From positions 1-64,000 of the forward strand of contig JAEUSY010000051.1 in assembly GCA_016788295.1 (NCBI GenBank): a stretch of DNA of 64,000 bases, read 5' to 3'. This stretch comes from Flavobacteriales bacterium. GTDB taxonomy: Bacteria; Bacteroidota; Bacteroidia; Flavobacteriales_F; PHOS-HE28. Of the stretch, positions 24,957 through 33,251 are shown piece by piece. The position numbers and the translations under genes were made by a program. The notes below the pieces were generated by a model. It ran no database searches. It worked only from the letters and a program-made list of their open reading frames with translations, and had not been told where the DNA came from. Numbering within the stretch: the first letter of the stretch is position 1; every line of letters begins with the position of its first letter.

Positions 24957-26237
24957 TCAGGTCACTTGCAGAGGCAGGTCCGGTGCTCGCGGTTTGAGAC
25001 ACAGCGGGGCCAACATGCAGAATAGAATAGAGTGCCCGATATCCACGCCATAGCAGAATATGTCGATCTGCCAGATGAAAAGAATATAGACCAGGCCGGC
25101 GAACATCGGGGCGTACCGGGTCCCTTGGAGGTACTCTTGACGGTAGTACTTGAAGGCACGCCAGAGGATCACATATAAAAGCACCACACCGAACACCCCC
25201 TGGGCAGTGAGCACTTCGGTGAACGTACTATGCGAATGCAGGTTGTACGCGTGCGGCTCGCCCCAAAGCACAGCGACGAAATCGAGCAGATGCAACTTGT
25301 AATGACCCTTGTATCCATTGCCGAACAAGAGCCCTGTGCGATCATAGAAGGCCCAATCGGCAACAGCGTTCCAGATGTAGCTGCGACCATTGAAGGTGGT
25401 GACGTCCTCCTTGGACACGCGCTGGAGGATGCTCACGAAGAACGGCGTGCTGAGCACTTGGTAGACCAAGAGCGAAAAGCTCAGGAGCAAAGGCATGGTG
25501 AACAACGATATCGTGTAGAGCCCCTTCGCGAGCTTGACGGCACGGGTGAGGAACAACACGGCCAGCAAAAGGAAGATCATGAAGGAAAGACGGCTGTTGA
25601 TCTTCACCATGAAATACAGCCCGATGCCCAAAGCGGCCAGAACAAGCGCATAGGCCACCGGCCTTCCCCGCACTGAACCCAGCTGATACAAGCCCATCAG
25701 GCTGATCACAGAAAGCACATGGGCACCGGTGTAGATACCGCGCATGAAGGGAAAATTGGCTCTTCCTTCGAAACTGTGCCCGTAAGCCTGCACGCCGCCG
25801 AAATAGCCCAGGATATTGATGCCCACCAGGAGCATGAGGCTCTTCAGCAACAACCCGGCGAAATTGAATTCAGGATCGTCGCGGTTGTAGAAGTTCACGA
25901 TAACGGCGGACAGGAACGGCATGAGGAAGACCATGCAAGACAACAGGACGTTACCCGGATTCAGACCCGGGATACCGTTTCGAAGTCCCACGAACATGGA
26001 CACCACGAGGGTGGCGATGTAGAGCATGCAGAGCCACCAGGTGCGCGTCAACAAGTTGCCCACGCGTTTGCGATAAAGCGCATCCACGAGATAGATCAGC
26101 ACGATCGCCAGAAAGGGCGTCGAGGTAACGATCATGCCCTTGGATATACCCTGCTTGAGTCCGATATAGCTACCTATACCGAACAAGGGGAAGCCCACAA
26201 GGAAGAGGGCATTGACCAGTTGGTTCTTGCGGATCAC
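24957..26237 (-). CDS. O-antigen polymerase/ligase family membrane protein (Wzy-like)
   Basis: 426 residues with about eleven hydrophobic segments. A large extracytoplasmic loop near residues 265-340 contains FNGRSYIWNAVADWAFYDRT, LLFGNGYKG and NLHSHSTFTEVLTAQGVFG, the Wzy_C/O-antigen ligase pattern with the conserved Arg and His. It should polymerise repeat units or join the polymer to a lipid carrier in the periplasm. It is the last gene of the Wza-Wzc block, 31 bases after a glycosyltransferase. Polymerase is favoured because Wzx and Wzc are in the same transcript. Confidence 0.85.
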   Translation of the reverse strand: MIRKNQLVNALFLVGFPLFGIGSYIGLKQGISKGMIVTSTPFLAIVLIYLVDALYRKRVGNLLTRTWWLCMLYIATLVVSMFVGLRNGIPGLNPGNVLLSCMVFLMPFLSAVIVNFYNRDDPEFNFAGLLLKSLMLLVGINILGYFGGVQAYGHSFEGRANFPFMRGIYTGAHVLSVISLMGLYQLGSVRGRPVAYALVLAALGIGLYFMVKINSRLSFMIFLLLAVLFLTRAVKLAKGLYTISLFTMPLLLSFSLLVYQVLSTPFFVSILQRVSKEDVTTFNGRSYIWNAVADWAFYDRTGLLFGNGYKGHYKLHLLDFVAVLWGEPHAYNLHSHSTFTEVLTAQGVFGVVLLYVILWRAFKYYRQEYLQGTRYAPMFAGLVYILFIWQIDIFCYGVDIGHSILFCMLAPLCLKPRAPDLPLQVT

Positions 26238-26268
26238 AGGTTCGGCGAACGGGCAGGTGGCCCCGCTC

Positions 26269-27267
26269 TCAGGAGCCGAACTTACGCTTGACCTGCGATA
26301 TGCCCTTCATGAGCGCCCCCTGGGACCCACCCGGCAGCAATTCCTTGACCCGTTGCTTCAAGCGTTCCTTGGGCGTTGAGCCGATGTACTTCTCGAAATA
26401 CAGCTTGTCCCGGCGGGCATCGAGCATGATGAACCGAGGATGCACCACTGGAAAGGTCATTTCGGTAGCCGTGCGCTTGTTGCGCGGATCGCTCAGGCTA
26501 ACGGTATGTGTGCCATCATCACCGAACCCCACATTGTCAATGAGATTGGTGTTGGGTAGGATGTTCAACCCGTGGTTCATGATCCGCGTAATGTCCAATT
26601 GATAGGACCACGAGTTCATTCGCCCTTCATGCACGCGATCGAACATGGCATGCACATCGCGCTCCTCGCCCTCGCTCAGGAAGAAGTCCTTGAGGAACGG
26701 GCTTGCCTTGAGCGCGGGCCATTGCTTCATATCCACATCGTAGTACTTCCATACCCGGCGCCAGCTGGCCCACCCCCAGGGCGCACCGTAACCGTGCGAT
26801 GAGAAGTAGTACGATCCGTCCTTTTCACCGGGCCAATCCTCCATCAGGTTGTTGCCCATGACCACCCAGATCCGCTCATCGTTGCGGTAGTGCTCCAACA
26901 TCTCCTGGGCGAACCGGAAAAAGCTTGGCACGGGCAGCGTATCGTCCTCCAGCACAATGCCTTCCTCAACATTCTCAAAGAACCAAGCAATGGCCGAGCT
27001 GACGCCTTTGCGCAAGCCAAGGTTCCGCTCGTTGAAGCGCGTGTGGAGCTCACAGGGCCAGTCCACTTCCCGGGCAAGGGCCCTCACCTCCTCACAACGC
27101 GCCCGCTCCCCTTCGTTCCGTGGCCCATCGCAGGCGAAGTAGAGCTTGGTGGGTCGTGCTGCACGGATCGCCTCAAAAACCTGACGAAGCGGCCCTATGC
27201 GATTGAAGCCGATCAACAGGACAGGCGTGGTCAACTGAAAGGAAGTTCCATTGCCCATGGTGGACAT
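26269..27267 (-). CDS. Glycosyltransferase, GT-A/GNT-I-like
   Basis: 332 residues. The N-terminus VLLIGFNRIGPLRQVFEAI and YFACDGPRNEGER, then GIVLEDDTLPVPSFFRFAQE with the metal-binding EDD, match the nucleotide-diphospho-sugar transferase group that resembles GNT-I. SHGYGAPWGWASWRRVW is typical of the bacterial members. It should add a sugar to the repeat unit. The ATG shares its A with the stop of the upstream gene (TGATG), so translation is likely coupled. Confidence 0.82.
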   Translation of the reverse strand: MSTMGNGTSFQLTTPVLLIGFNRIGPLRQVFEAIRAARPTKLYFACDGPRNEGERARCEEVRALAREVDWPCELHTRFNERNLGLRKGVSSAIAWFFENVEEGIVLEDDTLPVPSFFRFAQEMLEHYRNDERIWVVMGNNLMEDWPGEKDGSYYFSSHGYGAPWGWASWRRVWKYYDVDMKQWPALKASPFLKDFFLSEGEERDVHAMFDRVHEGRMNSWSYQLDITRIMNHGLNILPNTNLIDNVGFGDDGTHTVSLSDPRNKRTATEMTFPVVHPRFIMLDARRDKLYFEKYIGSTPKERLKQRVKELLPGGSQGALMKGISQVKRKFGS

Positions 27268-28520
27268 CAGTAGATATTGATCCGGTTATTGCGGTAAAAG
27301 ACCGCGTAATCGTTGAACATGGAGACCGCATGGCGGGCCACAGCGGAAGGTGAAGCGAACTCATCCACGAAGCGATACAGGAAGACCTGCATGACGTCCG
27401 TCCAACGCGTGGTGACGTCCTGGGCCAGATTGCGGTACCGGTCGTGCGGCAGGATCTCGATGCAGCCCGCAGCGAATGCCGTTGGCAGCAACATGTTGGA
27501 CCCATGGACACCTACTACGAACTGGCTCTTTGCATAGGCGGCGCACCAGGCAAGCTCCGTTTCCACGGTCATCTTTCGCGTACGCAGGTCCACGACCCCA
27601 TGGGGCAACGGACGAGCATCGCCCAACCCCACCACTGTTGCCTCAACACCAGGACAGGACGTACGGACCTTTTGCAGTGCGCTCATGGCCAATCGTTGTT
27701 GATCGGCCAAAAGGAACCCTCGGAACACGTTCTTCAACCCGACCTTCCCGGCCACGCGGTCCAATAGCTTGTGCAGCGGTGTCCGGTACCACAAGCGGTC
27801 TTCTCGCAATACGAACGTAATGTGGCGTGGCGCAGTAGCATAGTGCTCCAGTTGGAAGGCCTGAACACCGGTGTAGCGCTCGATATCCACCTTGGACTTG
27901 TCCGGATGCGCGTAACCCTTGCCGAGATACACTTCATCATAGTCCGTAAGGAACGCGTTCACTTGTCGGTCAATGGACCGATACCATCCATGGGCCTTGC
28001 CCAAACGCTGGTCCACCGCCCAGACCTCGGCGGTACCGCGGGGCACCATCCACTCAAAGGACTTCGGGATGATGACGACAAGCCCGAGTTCCGGATGCGC
28101 TTCCAGATAATGCTGGGCATTCCAGAGCTTCAGCAGCACATGGCCGTAGAGGAAGTCGAGCGTGTTCAACACCACCACACGCTTGCCGGGGCGCAGCACG
28201 CGGCGCTCGATCACGACCTCCTCGTCCGAAGGCGACCTGAACCCCGTCATCAGCGGTGCAGTGACCCATGGCTCCGCACCGTGGGCATCATGCATCTCAC
28301 CATCATCAATACCAATAGCCACGTCGTGGTCCACGGCGAAACCAACGGGCAGGTCGTGCAGGAACCGGTAGCTGCAGGAAGCGCATTGGTAACTGCCCAG
28401 CACATGCACTCCAGGGAACACCACCCCGACTGGCGTTGGAGAACCTGCGCCACACTTCGGGCAGGAGCGTTCGGCGAACAGCTCGGGTCGTACAGGAACT
28501 AGGTGGCGGTCCTTCAACAT
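27267..28520 (-). CDS. GT61-like glycosyltransferase with N-terminal zinc ribbon
   Basis: 417 residues. The N-terminal 50 residues hold CPKCG and CASCS, two CxxC pairs about 28 apart, a likely zinc ribbon. The C-terminal half contains ELAWCAAYAKSQFVVGVHGS and NMLLPTAFAAGCIEILP, resembling the DUF563/GT61 or fucosyltransferase-type GT-B acceptor region. The middle (VVVLNTLDFLYGHVLLKLWN) fits the same group. Assignment is by motif resemblance and not certain. It starts 2 bases after the flippase stop. A zinc ribbon on such an enzyme is unusual. Confidence 0.6.
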   Translation of the reverse strand: MLKDRHLVPVRPELFAERSCPKCGAGSPTPVGVVFPGVHVLGSYQCASCSYRFLHDLPVGFAVDHDVAIGIDDGEMHDAHGAEPWVTAPLMTGFRSPSDEEVVIERRVLRPGKRVVVLNTLDFLYGHVLLKLWNAQHYLEAHPELGLVVIIPKSFEWMVPRGTAEVWAVDQRLGKAHGWYRSIDRQVNAFLTDYDEVYLGKGYAHPDKSKVDIERYTGVQAFQLEHYATAPRHITFVLREDRLWYRTPLHKLLDRVAGKVGLKNVFRGFLLADQQRLAMSALQKVRTSCPGVEATVVGLGDARPLPHGVVDLRTRKMTVETELAWCAAYAKSQFVVGVHGSNMLLPTAFAAGCIEILPHDRYRNLAQDVTTRWTDVMQVFLYRFVDEFASPSAVARHAVSMFNDYAVFYRNNRINIY

Positions 28521-28522
28521 GC

Positions 28523-29866
28523 TCAAGTCGCGCGGTGGAACTTCCAAAAGGTGAGAATGCCACGGACCATCAATCGCAGGTTCTCACGCGTGCGGGCCAG
28601 CAGGAGGTCCAGCAGGAAGATGCTCACGAGGAACGAACCGATGGTGGCCCAGATGGCGCCGATGGACTTGTACGTGGGAATGAGCAGATAGTTGATGCCA
28701 ATGTTCAATGAGGCGCCCACGATGGCCGTGAAGAGCGAATACTTGAACAGGCTCTCATTGGTAATGAAGCTCGATTTACCCGTACCCATGTTCGTGAAGA
28801 AGAGACGGATGGCGAAGAGCGAGAGCAGGAAACCTGCCGGCCTGAATTCCTCACCATAGAGCATGACAATGATCGGCTCGGCCATGAAATACAGCGGCAC
28901 TGCGGTGACCAGAAAGAGCAGGAACATCAGCCGATACTGGTTCAAGAGCCGATCCGCATACAAGGCTTGGTCCTGCACCTTGGCTCGCGTAATGGCCGGT
29001 GCGAGCGACTTCTGCACAATGACCGGCAGGAACCCGAGCGACTCGATCATCTTGAGGGCTACGGAATACTGGCCCACCTCGGCATAGGCCGAAGCATCCC
29101 CTTCTTTACTGCCCAGCAGGTCCTTGATCATCACCTGATCGATCCGCGCCTGGATGTACAGCGCCATACCATAGATGAGCATGGGCCACGATTGGTGCAG
29201 TAGGTGGCCCGACATGGCCCGTGTTACGCGCCAGCTCCTCCACGAGCCACCATGTCGTTGGTATATGACCAGGTATCCAATACTGATCACGGTGTTCTCC
29301 ACCACGTACACCCATGCGAACCAGATCAACGCATCCTCGGCAGAGAGCACATCGTTGGCGATCGCGGCCACCAGCCCCAGCTTCACGGCCGCGCTGGCGA
29401 ACACCTGCACCATCTGCACCTTCACCGCTTCGCCCGCCTTCACCTGCGACATGAACCAATGGTCGATCACACTGAACGGCCTTAGAAGTTCGGCACTGGC
29501 GATCACAATCACCAGCGAAGCGGTCAAACCGTCCATATCCTTAAGTACGGAACCAATAACCGCAAGCAGTACCATCACCACCGTACCGGCCAACTTGATG
29601 AACGCGCCTGTGCCCAAAAGCTCGTCGCGTTGTTCCGGGTGCTTCACCAGGTCGCGCACCAGGATATCGTCGATACCCATGGCACCGAGGGCGAAAAAGA
29701 GACCCACGAAGCCCGTGGCATAGTTCAGATGGCCGAAAAGGGTATCGCCCAGATAACGCGCAACATAAATGCCCGTTACGAGCACGACCAAAAGGCGGAT
29801 GATCCGCTCTGCGAAAAGCCAGGAAAAGTTCTTCAGGTACTTCCTGGAGCCTTCGGACCGGATCAT
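28523..29866 (-). CDS. Polysaccharide flippase, Wzx/MATE-like
   Basis: 447 residues with about twelve membrane helices. The N-terminus KNFSWLFAERIIRLLVVLVT, then GIYVARYLGDTLFGHLNYAT, is the standard opening of the polysaccharide biosynthesis/transport family, which flips lipid-linked repeat units to the periplasmic face. The later segment FAIRLFFTNMGTGKSSFITN is also typical. It begins 15 bases after the Wzc-like stop. Its presence with Wza, Wzc and a Wzy-like protein defines a Wzx/Wzy-dependent pathway. Confidence 0.92.
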   Translation of the reverse strand: MIRSEGSRKYLKNFSWLFAERIIRLLVVLVTGIYVARYLGDTLFGHLNYATGFVGLFFALGAMGIDDILVRDLVKHPEQRDELLGTGAFIKLAGTVVMVLLAVIGSVLKDMDGLTASLVIVIASAELLRPFSVIDHWFMSQVKAGEAVKVQMVQVFASAAVKLGLVAAIANDVLSAEDALIWFAWVYVVENTVISIGYLVIYQRHGGSWRSWRVTRAMSGHLLHQSWPMLIYGMALYIQARIDQVMIKDLLGSKEGDASAYAEVGQYSVALKMIESLGFLPVIVQKSLAPAITRAKVQDQALYADRLLNQYRLMFLLFLVTAVPLYFMAEPIIVMLYGEEFRPAGFLLSLFAIRLFFTNMGTGKSSFITNESLFKYSLFTAIVGASLNIGINYLLIPTYKSIGAIWATIGSFLVSIFLLDLLLARTRENLRLMVRGILTFWKFHRAT

Positions 29867-29881
29867 GCTCTGGTACGACCG

Positions 29882-32227
29882 TTACTTGGTGTAGTAACCG
29901 TAGCCATCACCATATCCATCGCCCGGCTTCACATCGTTCAGCAGGAGATCCACATTGGTGATCTTCCCCTGCTGCACCATTTCGTTCACCGTGCGCAATG
30001 CTCCACGACGCGTGTAGCCCCTGCGAACAACATACAGCGTGATGTCGATGTAGCGCGTAAGTATCACGAACTCACTTACGAGACCCATGGGTGAAGCATC
30101 GACAATGATCTGGTCATATCGCCCGCGCAACGTTTGGAACAGATCGGCGAAACGTGGCGACTCAACAAGTTCCAACGGATTGGGGGGCACCGGGCCAGCG
30201 GCGATCACATCCAAACCCGCCACGTCCGTGCTCCGAACGATCTTGTCCAGAGAGGTTTCGCCGATCAAGTAAGTGGAAAGTCCCTGGCCATCCTGAAGAC
30301 CGAGCAATTCCGCCACCCTCGGCCTGCGCATATCCGCATCGATCAGCAGCGTGCGCTTGCCGCTGATGGCCATCACTGTTGCCATATTGAGCGCACAGAA
30401 CGACTTACCCTCACCGCTGGTGGAGGACGTGAACCCGATAACCTGTCTGTGTGCGCCCATGTTCAGGTACTGCAGGTTGATACGTGCTGTCCGGAACGAT
30501 TCAGCGAGCATTGACTTGGGCTCATCGGGCGTGACACGCTTGCGTTTGCTCGTAGGGATCATGGCCAGGACCTGTATCGGGCTCAACCGTTTGAGCTCGT
30601 CGATGTCCGCGATCTTGTCATTGAAGAAATCGCGCAGGAGGATGACGACCAAAGGCAGCAACAGGCCGATCAACAGCGCACCACCCAGCACCATCTTCTT
30701 ATCGGGCGAAATGGGACTGCGGGAGTTGGCGAGCGGCTCATCCACAACGAACTTATCCAGCTGATCGGCGGCGATGGCAATGCCTGCCTCGGCCCGCTTC
30801 TCCATCAGATAGTTGTACAGGTTGTCGCTCAGTTTGAACTTCCGCTCGATGTTCACCAGGCGACGTTCGTTCTCAGGCAACTGACTGAACTGGTAGTTGA
30901 TACCGCCCAATCGACGGTTCACTTCGGACAGACTGATATCCGCTTGCTCCACCAGGCTTTCGGCGGTCTGTGCCAGGGAGGAGGTCAGGTTCTTGATCCT
31001 GCGTTCCATGGCAATGACCGTGGGATTGGACTTGGCACCGGTGCTCAGGTTCTGCGCGGCCAGGTCGGCGTACAAGCGGGTGATCTCAATGACCAGGTTG
31101 TTCAGTACGGGATCATCAATTCCCGATGAGGATGGAGCTGGCACGTTCCGTAGATCACTCGAGGTCCGGATCTTTTCCAGTACCGAGGCACAATAACTAC
31201 GCCGACGGATAATGGTCGAACGCTCATCCTCCAGTCGGCTCCGCTCCTGGAAGAGCGCATCGGATGTCCGGCCCACATCCACCAAGCTGCTCGATTGGCT
31301 GCGGAAGCTCTCCATGGAGCTTTCCACCCTGCGCAATGAATCGGAAACGTTCCCGATCTGATCATCAATAAAATTGATGGTCTTATAGCCCTTCTGCTGC
31401 TGTTTGTAAAGTTCGGACTCGCGATAGGTGTCCATCAGTTTCGACAGGAACGCCATTTCCTTCGAAGGCACCTGACCCACGATGGCGAGGTCCACGATAT
31501 GGCCATCCTTCTCTGGAGGCGCAACGGTCAAGCGGCTCCGGTAGTTCTCCAACAGCCCTTCCATGCTGTTGATCTTGAAGAAGTACTTCGAGCCTTCGCG
31601 ATACTTGCGGTCCTCCGGGAAATCAATGGAGAAACTGAGGTGCTCGGCAATGAACGGCTTGCCGATGGGCACGGTCTGATCGATCTTGTACTTCGGCAGG
31701 AACTCGTCCATGATCTCCTGCTTCTTCACGTTGTACAACATCACGTTCTTCCCTTCCGCCTTCACGTGATAGGTGCCCGCCGCCTTGTCAACCGCCACAT
31801 AAATGGGAATTCCGGTCACCTGCAGTGACATACTGTCAAGCTTGATGATAAAGGGCGGGTAATCGTATCGCTCCTGCGTAAGGAAATTATGGGTCTCATA
31901 ACAGCTCACGGCCAGGTCCATCCTGTTCAAGGTCTTCAGGATGTTGGTGCGGGAGGTCAACAAAGCGATGTCATCCTCGAGCTGCGAATTCCCCCGCATC
32001 AAGGACATGCCTTTCAAGAAATCCTCCTTCTGTCCCATGCCCGGTTTCGAGCTTTCGCCCATGAACATCTTGGCATGAACGAGATAGGTCTTCGGAGTGG
32101 TCTTCAGGTAAGCCACACCCAATGCACCCGAAATGGTGCAGGTGATGAGGAACCACCACCAATGGGACAGGAGCTTCCGGAAGATCGCTCGCAGATCAAT
32201 GATATCGCTGGGGCGTGCCTCGGCCAT
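29882..32227 (-). CDS. Wzc-like polysaccharide co-polymerase with tyrosine kinase domain
   Basis: 781 residues. An N-terminal Wzz region has a first membrane helix (about 25-45), a long periplasmic coiled coil (about 260-470), and a second helix near 505-525 (MVLGGALLIGLLLPLVVILL). The cytoplasmic kinase has Walker A TSSTSGEGKS (about 600), Walker A' LLIDADMRRPRVAELL and Walker B QIIVDASPMGLV. The tail GDGYGDGYGYYTK is a tyrosine cluster for autophosphorylation. It controls chain length and export with Wza. It starts 3 bases after the Wza-like gene. Confidence 0.94.
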   Translation of the reverse strand: MAEARPSDIIDLRAIFRKLLSHWWWFLITCTISGALGVAYLKTTPKTYLVHAKMFMGESSKPGMGQKEDFLKGMSLMRGNSQLEDDIALLTSRTNILKTLNRMDLAVSCYETHNFLTQERYDYPPFIIKLDSMSLQVTGIPIYVAVDKAAGTYHVKAEGKNVMLYNVKKQEIMDEFLPKYKIDQTVPIGKPFIAEHLSFSIDFPEDRKYREGSKYFFKINSMEGLLENYRSRLTVAPPEKDGHIVDLAIVGQVPSKEMAFLSKLMDTYRESELYKQQQKGYKTINFIDDQIGNVSDSLRRVESSMESFRSQSSSLVDVGRTSDALFQERSRLEDERSTIIRRRSYCASVLEKIRTSSDLRNVPAPSSSGIDDPVLNNLVIEITRLYADLAAQNLSTGAKSNPTVIAMERRIKNLTSSLAQTAESLVEQADISLSEVNRRLGGINYQFSQLPENERRLVNIERKFKLSDNLYNYLMEKRAEAGIAIAADQLDKFVVDEPLANSRSPISPDKKMVLGGALLIGLLLPLVVILLRDFFNDKIADIDELKRLSPIQVLAMIPTSKRKRVTPDEPKSMLAESFRTARINLQYLNMGAHRQVIGFTSSTSGEGKSFCALNMATVMAISGKRTLLIDADMRRPRVAELLGLQDGQGLSTYLIGETSLDKIVRSTDVAGLDVIAAGPVPPNPLELVESPRFADLFQTLRGRYDQIIVDASPMGLVSEFVILTRYIDITLYVVRRGYTRRGALRTVNEMVQQGKITNVDLLLNDVKPGDGYGDGYGYYTK

Positions 32228-32230
32228 GGT

Positions 32231-33010
32231 TCAATTATTCGAGTTCTGGATCACGTTGAACACCAAGGCGATGGTGCTGACCGTAGTAAGCAGGATCATG
32301 TAGATCTCCAGGTTCAAACGACCGGACCGCGCGCGCATTGCCGGCACGTACACCACATCGTTCGGTAGCAGGTAATAATACTCGGAGCTCAGGAGCGCCG
32401 TGTTCGAAACGTCCACGTAAAGCGCCTGCACACCACGGTCGCTTTGGCGGAGCAGGGTCACATGAGACTTATCCGCCAGCTCAAGTGGACCGCCCGCAGT
32501 GGCCAACGCGTCCATGAGGGTGAGCTGGTTGTTGTAAACCATGTAAGTGCCCGGACGCGAAACGGCACCCAGCACGCTCACCCGCCAGTTCACCATCTTC
32601 AGGATGACCGTGGCCGTGGTGAAATACTCATTGATCTTACGCTGAAGAAGGTCCTGCGCCTCGCCCACGGTCAAGCCCTGCAGTTTCACCTTACCGACCT
32701 GCGGCAATTGCACCTGACCGTTCTTGTCCACCGAGAATCCATTCACGTACATGGCCGCATCGCTCATGGCCGCCATGGCATTCTGCGTTTCCACATTGAA
32801 GTAGCGATGGGTCTGTTCGTCCAGACCAAGTACCCGGATCGACAGCACATCGTTCACCTGGATGCGGTACTCGAACTTTCGGTTCTCGAACAGCTTGCTG
32901 CTACCAACGCTGAGAGAGGGGTCGTTCAGGTAGTTGATGTTCTTTCGCCCTACACAGGAGCCCAAAAGGAGCAACATCAGGGGCAGATAGAACAGTTGAC
33001 GCTTGGTCAT
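32231..33010 (-). CDS. Wza-like polysaccharide export lipoprotein
   Basis: 259 residues. A lipoprotein signal ends at LLLLGSC. The export domain (YRIQVNDVLSIRVLGLDEQT) is followed by an SLBB-like repeat (VSVLGAVSRPGTYMVYNNQLTLMDALATAG). A final hydrophobic helix, LEIYMILLTTVSTIALVFNV, would cross the outer membrane. It is shorter than E. coli Wza (about 380 residues) and close to other Bacteroidota members. It is the first gene of the six-gene export block, with a TATCTTTG box 67 bases upstream. Confidence 0.92.
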   Translation of the reverse strand: MTKRQLFYLPLMLLLLGSCVGRKNINYLNDPSLSVGSSKLFENRKFEYRIQVNDVLSIRVLGLDEQTHRYFNVETQNAMAAMSDAAMYVNGFSVDKNGQVQLPQVGKVKLQGLTVGEAQDLLQRKINEYFTTATVILKMVNWRVSVLGAVSRPGTYMVYNNQLTLMDALATAGGPLELADKSHVTLLRQSDRGVQALYVDVSNTALLSSEYYYLLPNDVVYVPAMRARSGRLNLEIYMILLTTVSTIALVFNVIQNSNN

Positions 33011-33076
33011 GCGGCGATGTGGTTCGGGTTTGTTCAGGGCCGGACAATGTGCTTGTCAACCCTGCTGGTACAAGGC

Positions 33077-33084
33077 CAAAGATA
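33077..33084 (-). promoter_or_regulatory. Promoter -7 box of the Wza-Wzc block
   Basis: The minus strand reads TATCTTTG, an exact TAnnTTTG match, giving a leader of about 60 bases before the Wza-like gene. No CGTCGA repeat is present here, unlike at the priming transferase promoter. Confidence 0.65.
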
Positions 33085-33251
33085 CGTGCCGCGCTCACCC
33101 AAGGTTTCATGGACCGTAGCTGAAGATGACCACTTATCGACTTGGGGCTCAACGGTGAAGGCAGGTTTGATCGGCATGGCGACGACCGCCCACGAATGGA
33201 CGATGAACATTTGGCCCTGCGCTACCTTTCCGCTCAATAACCCGTTACGCT

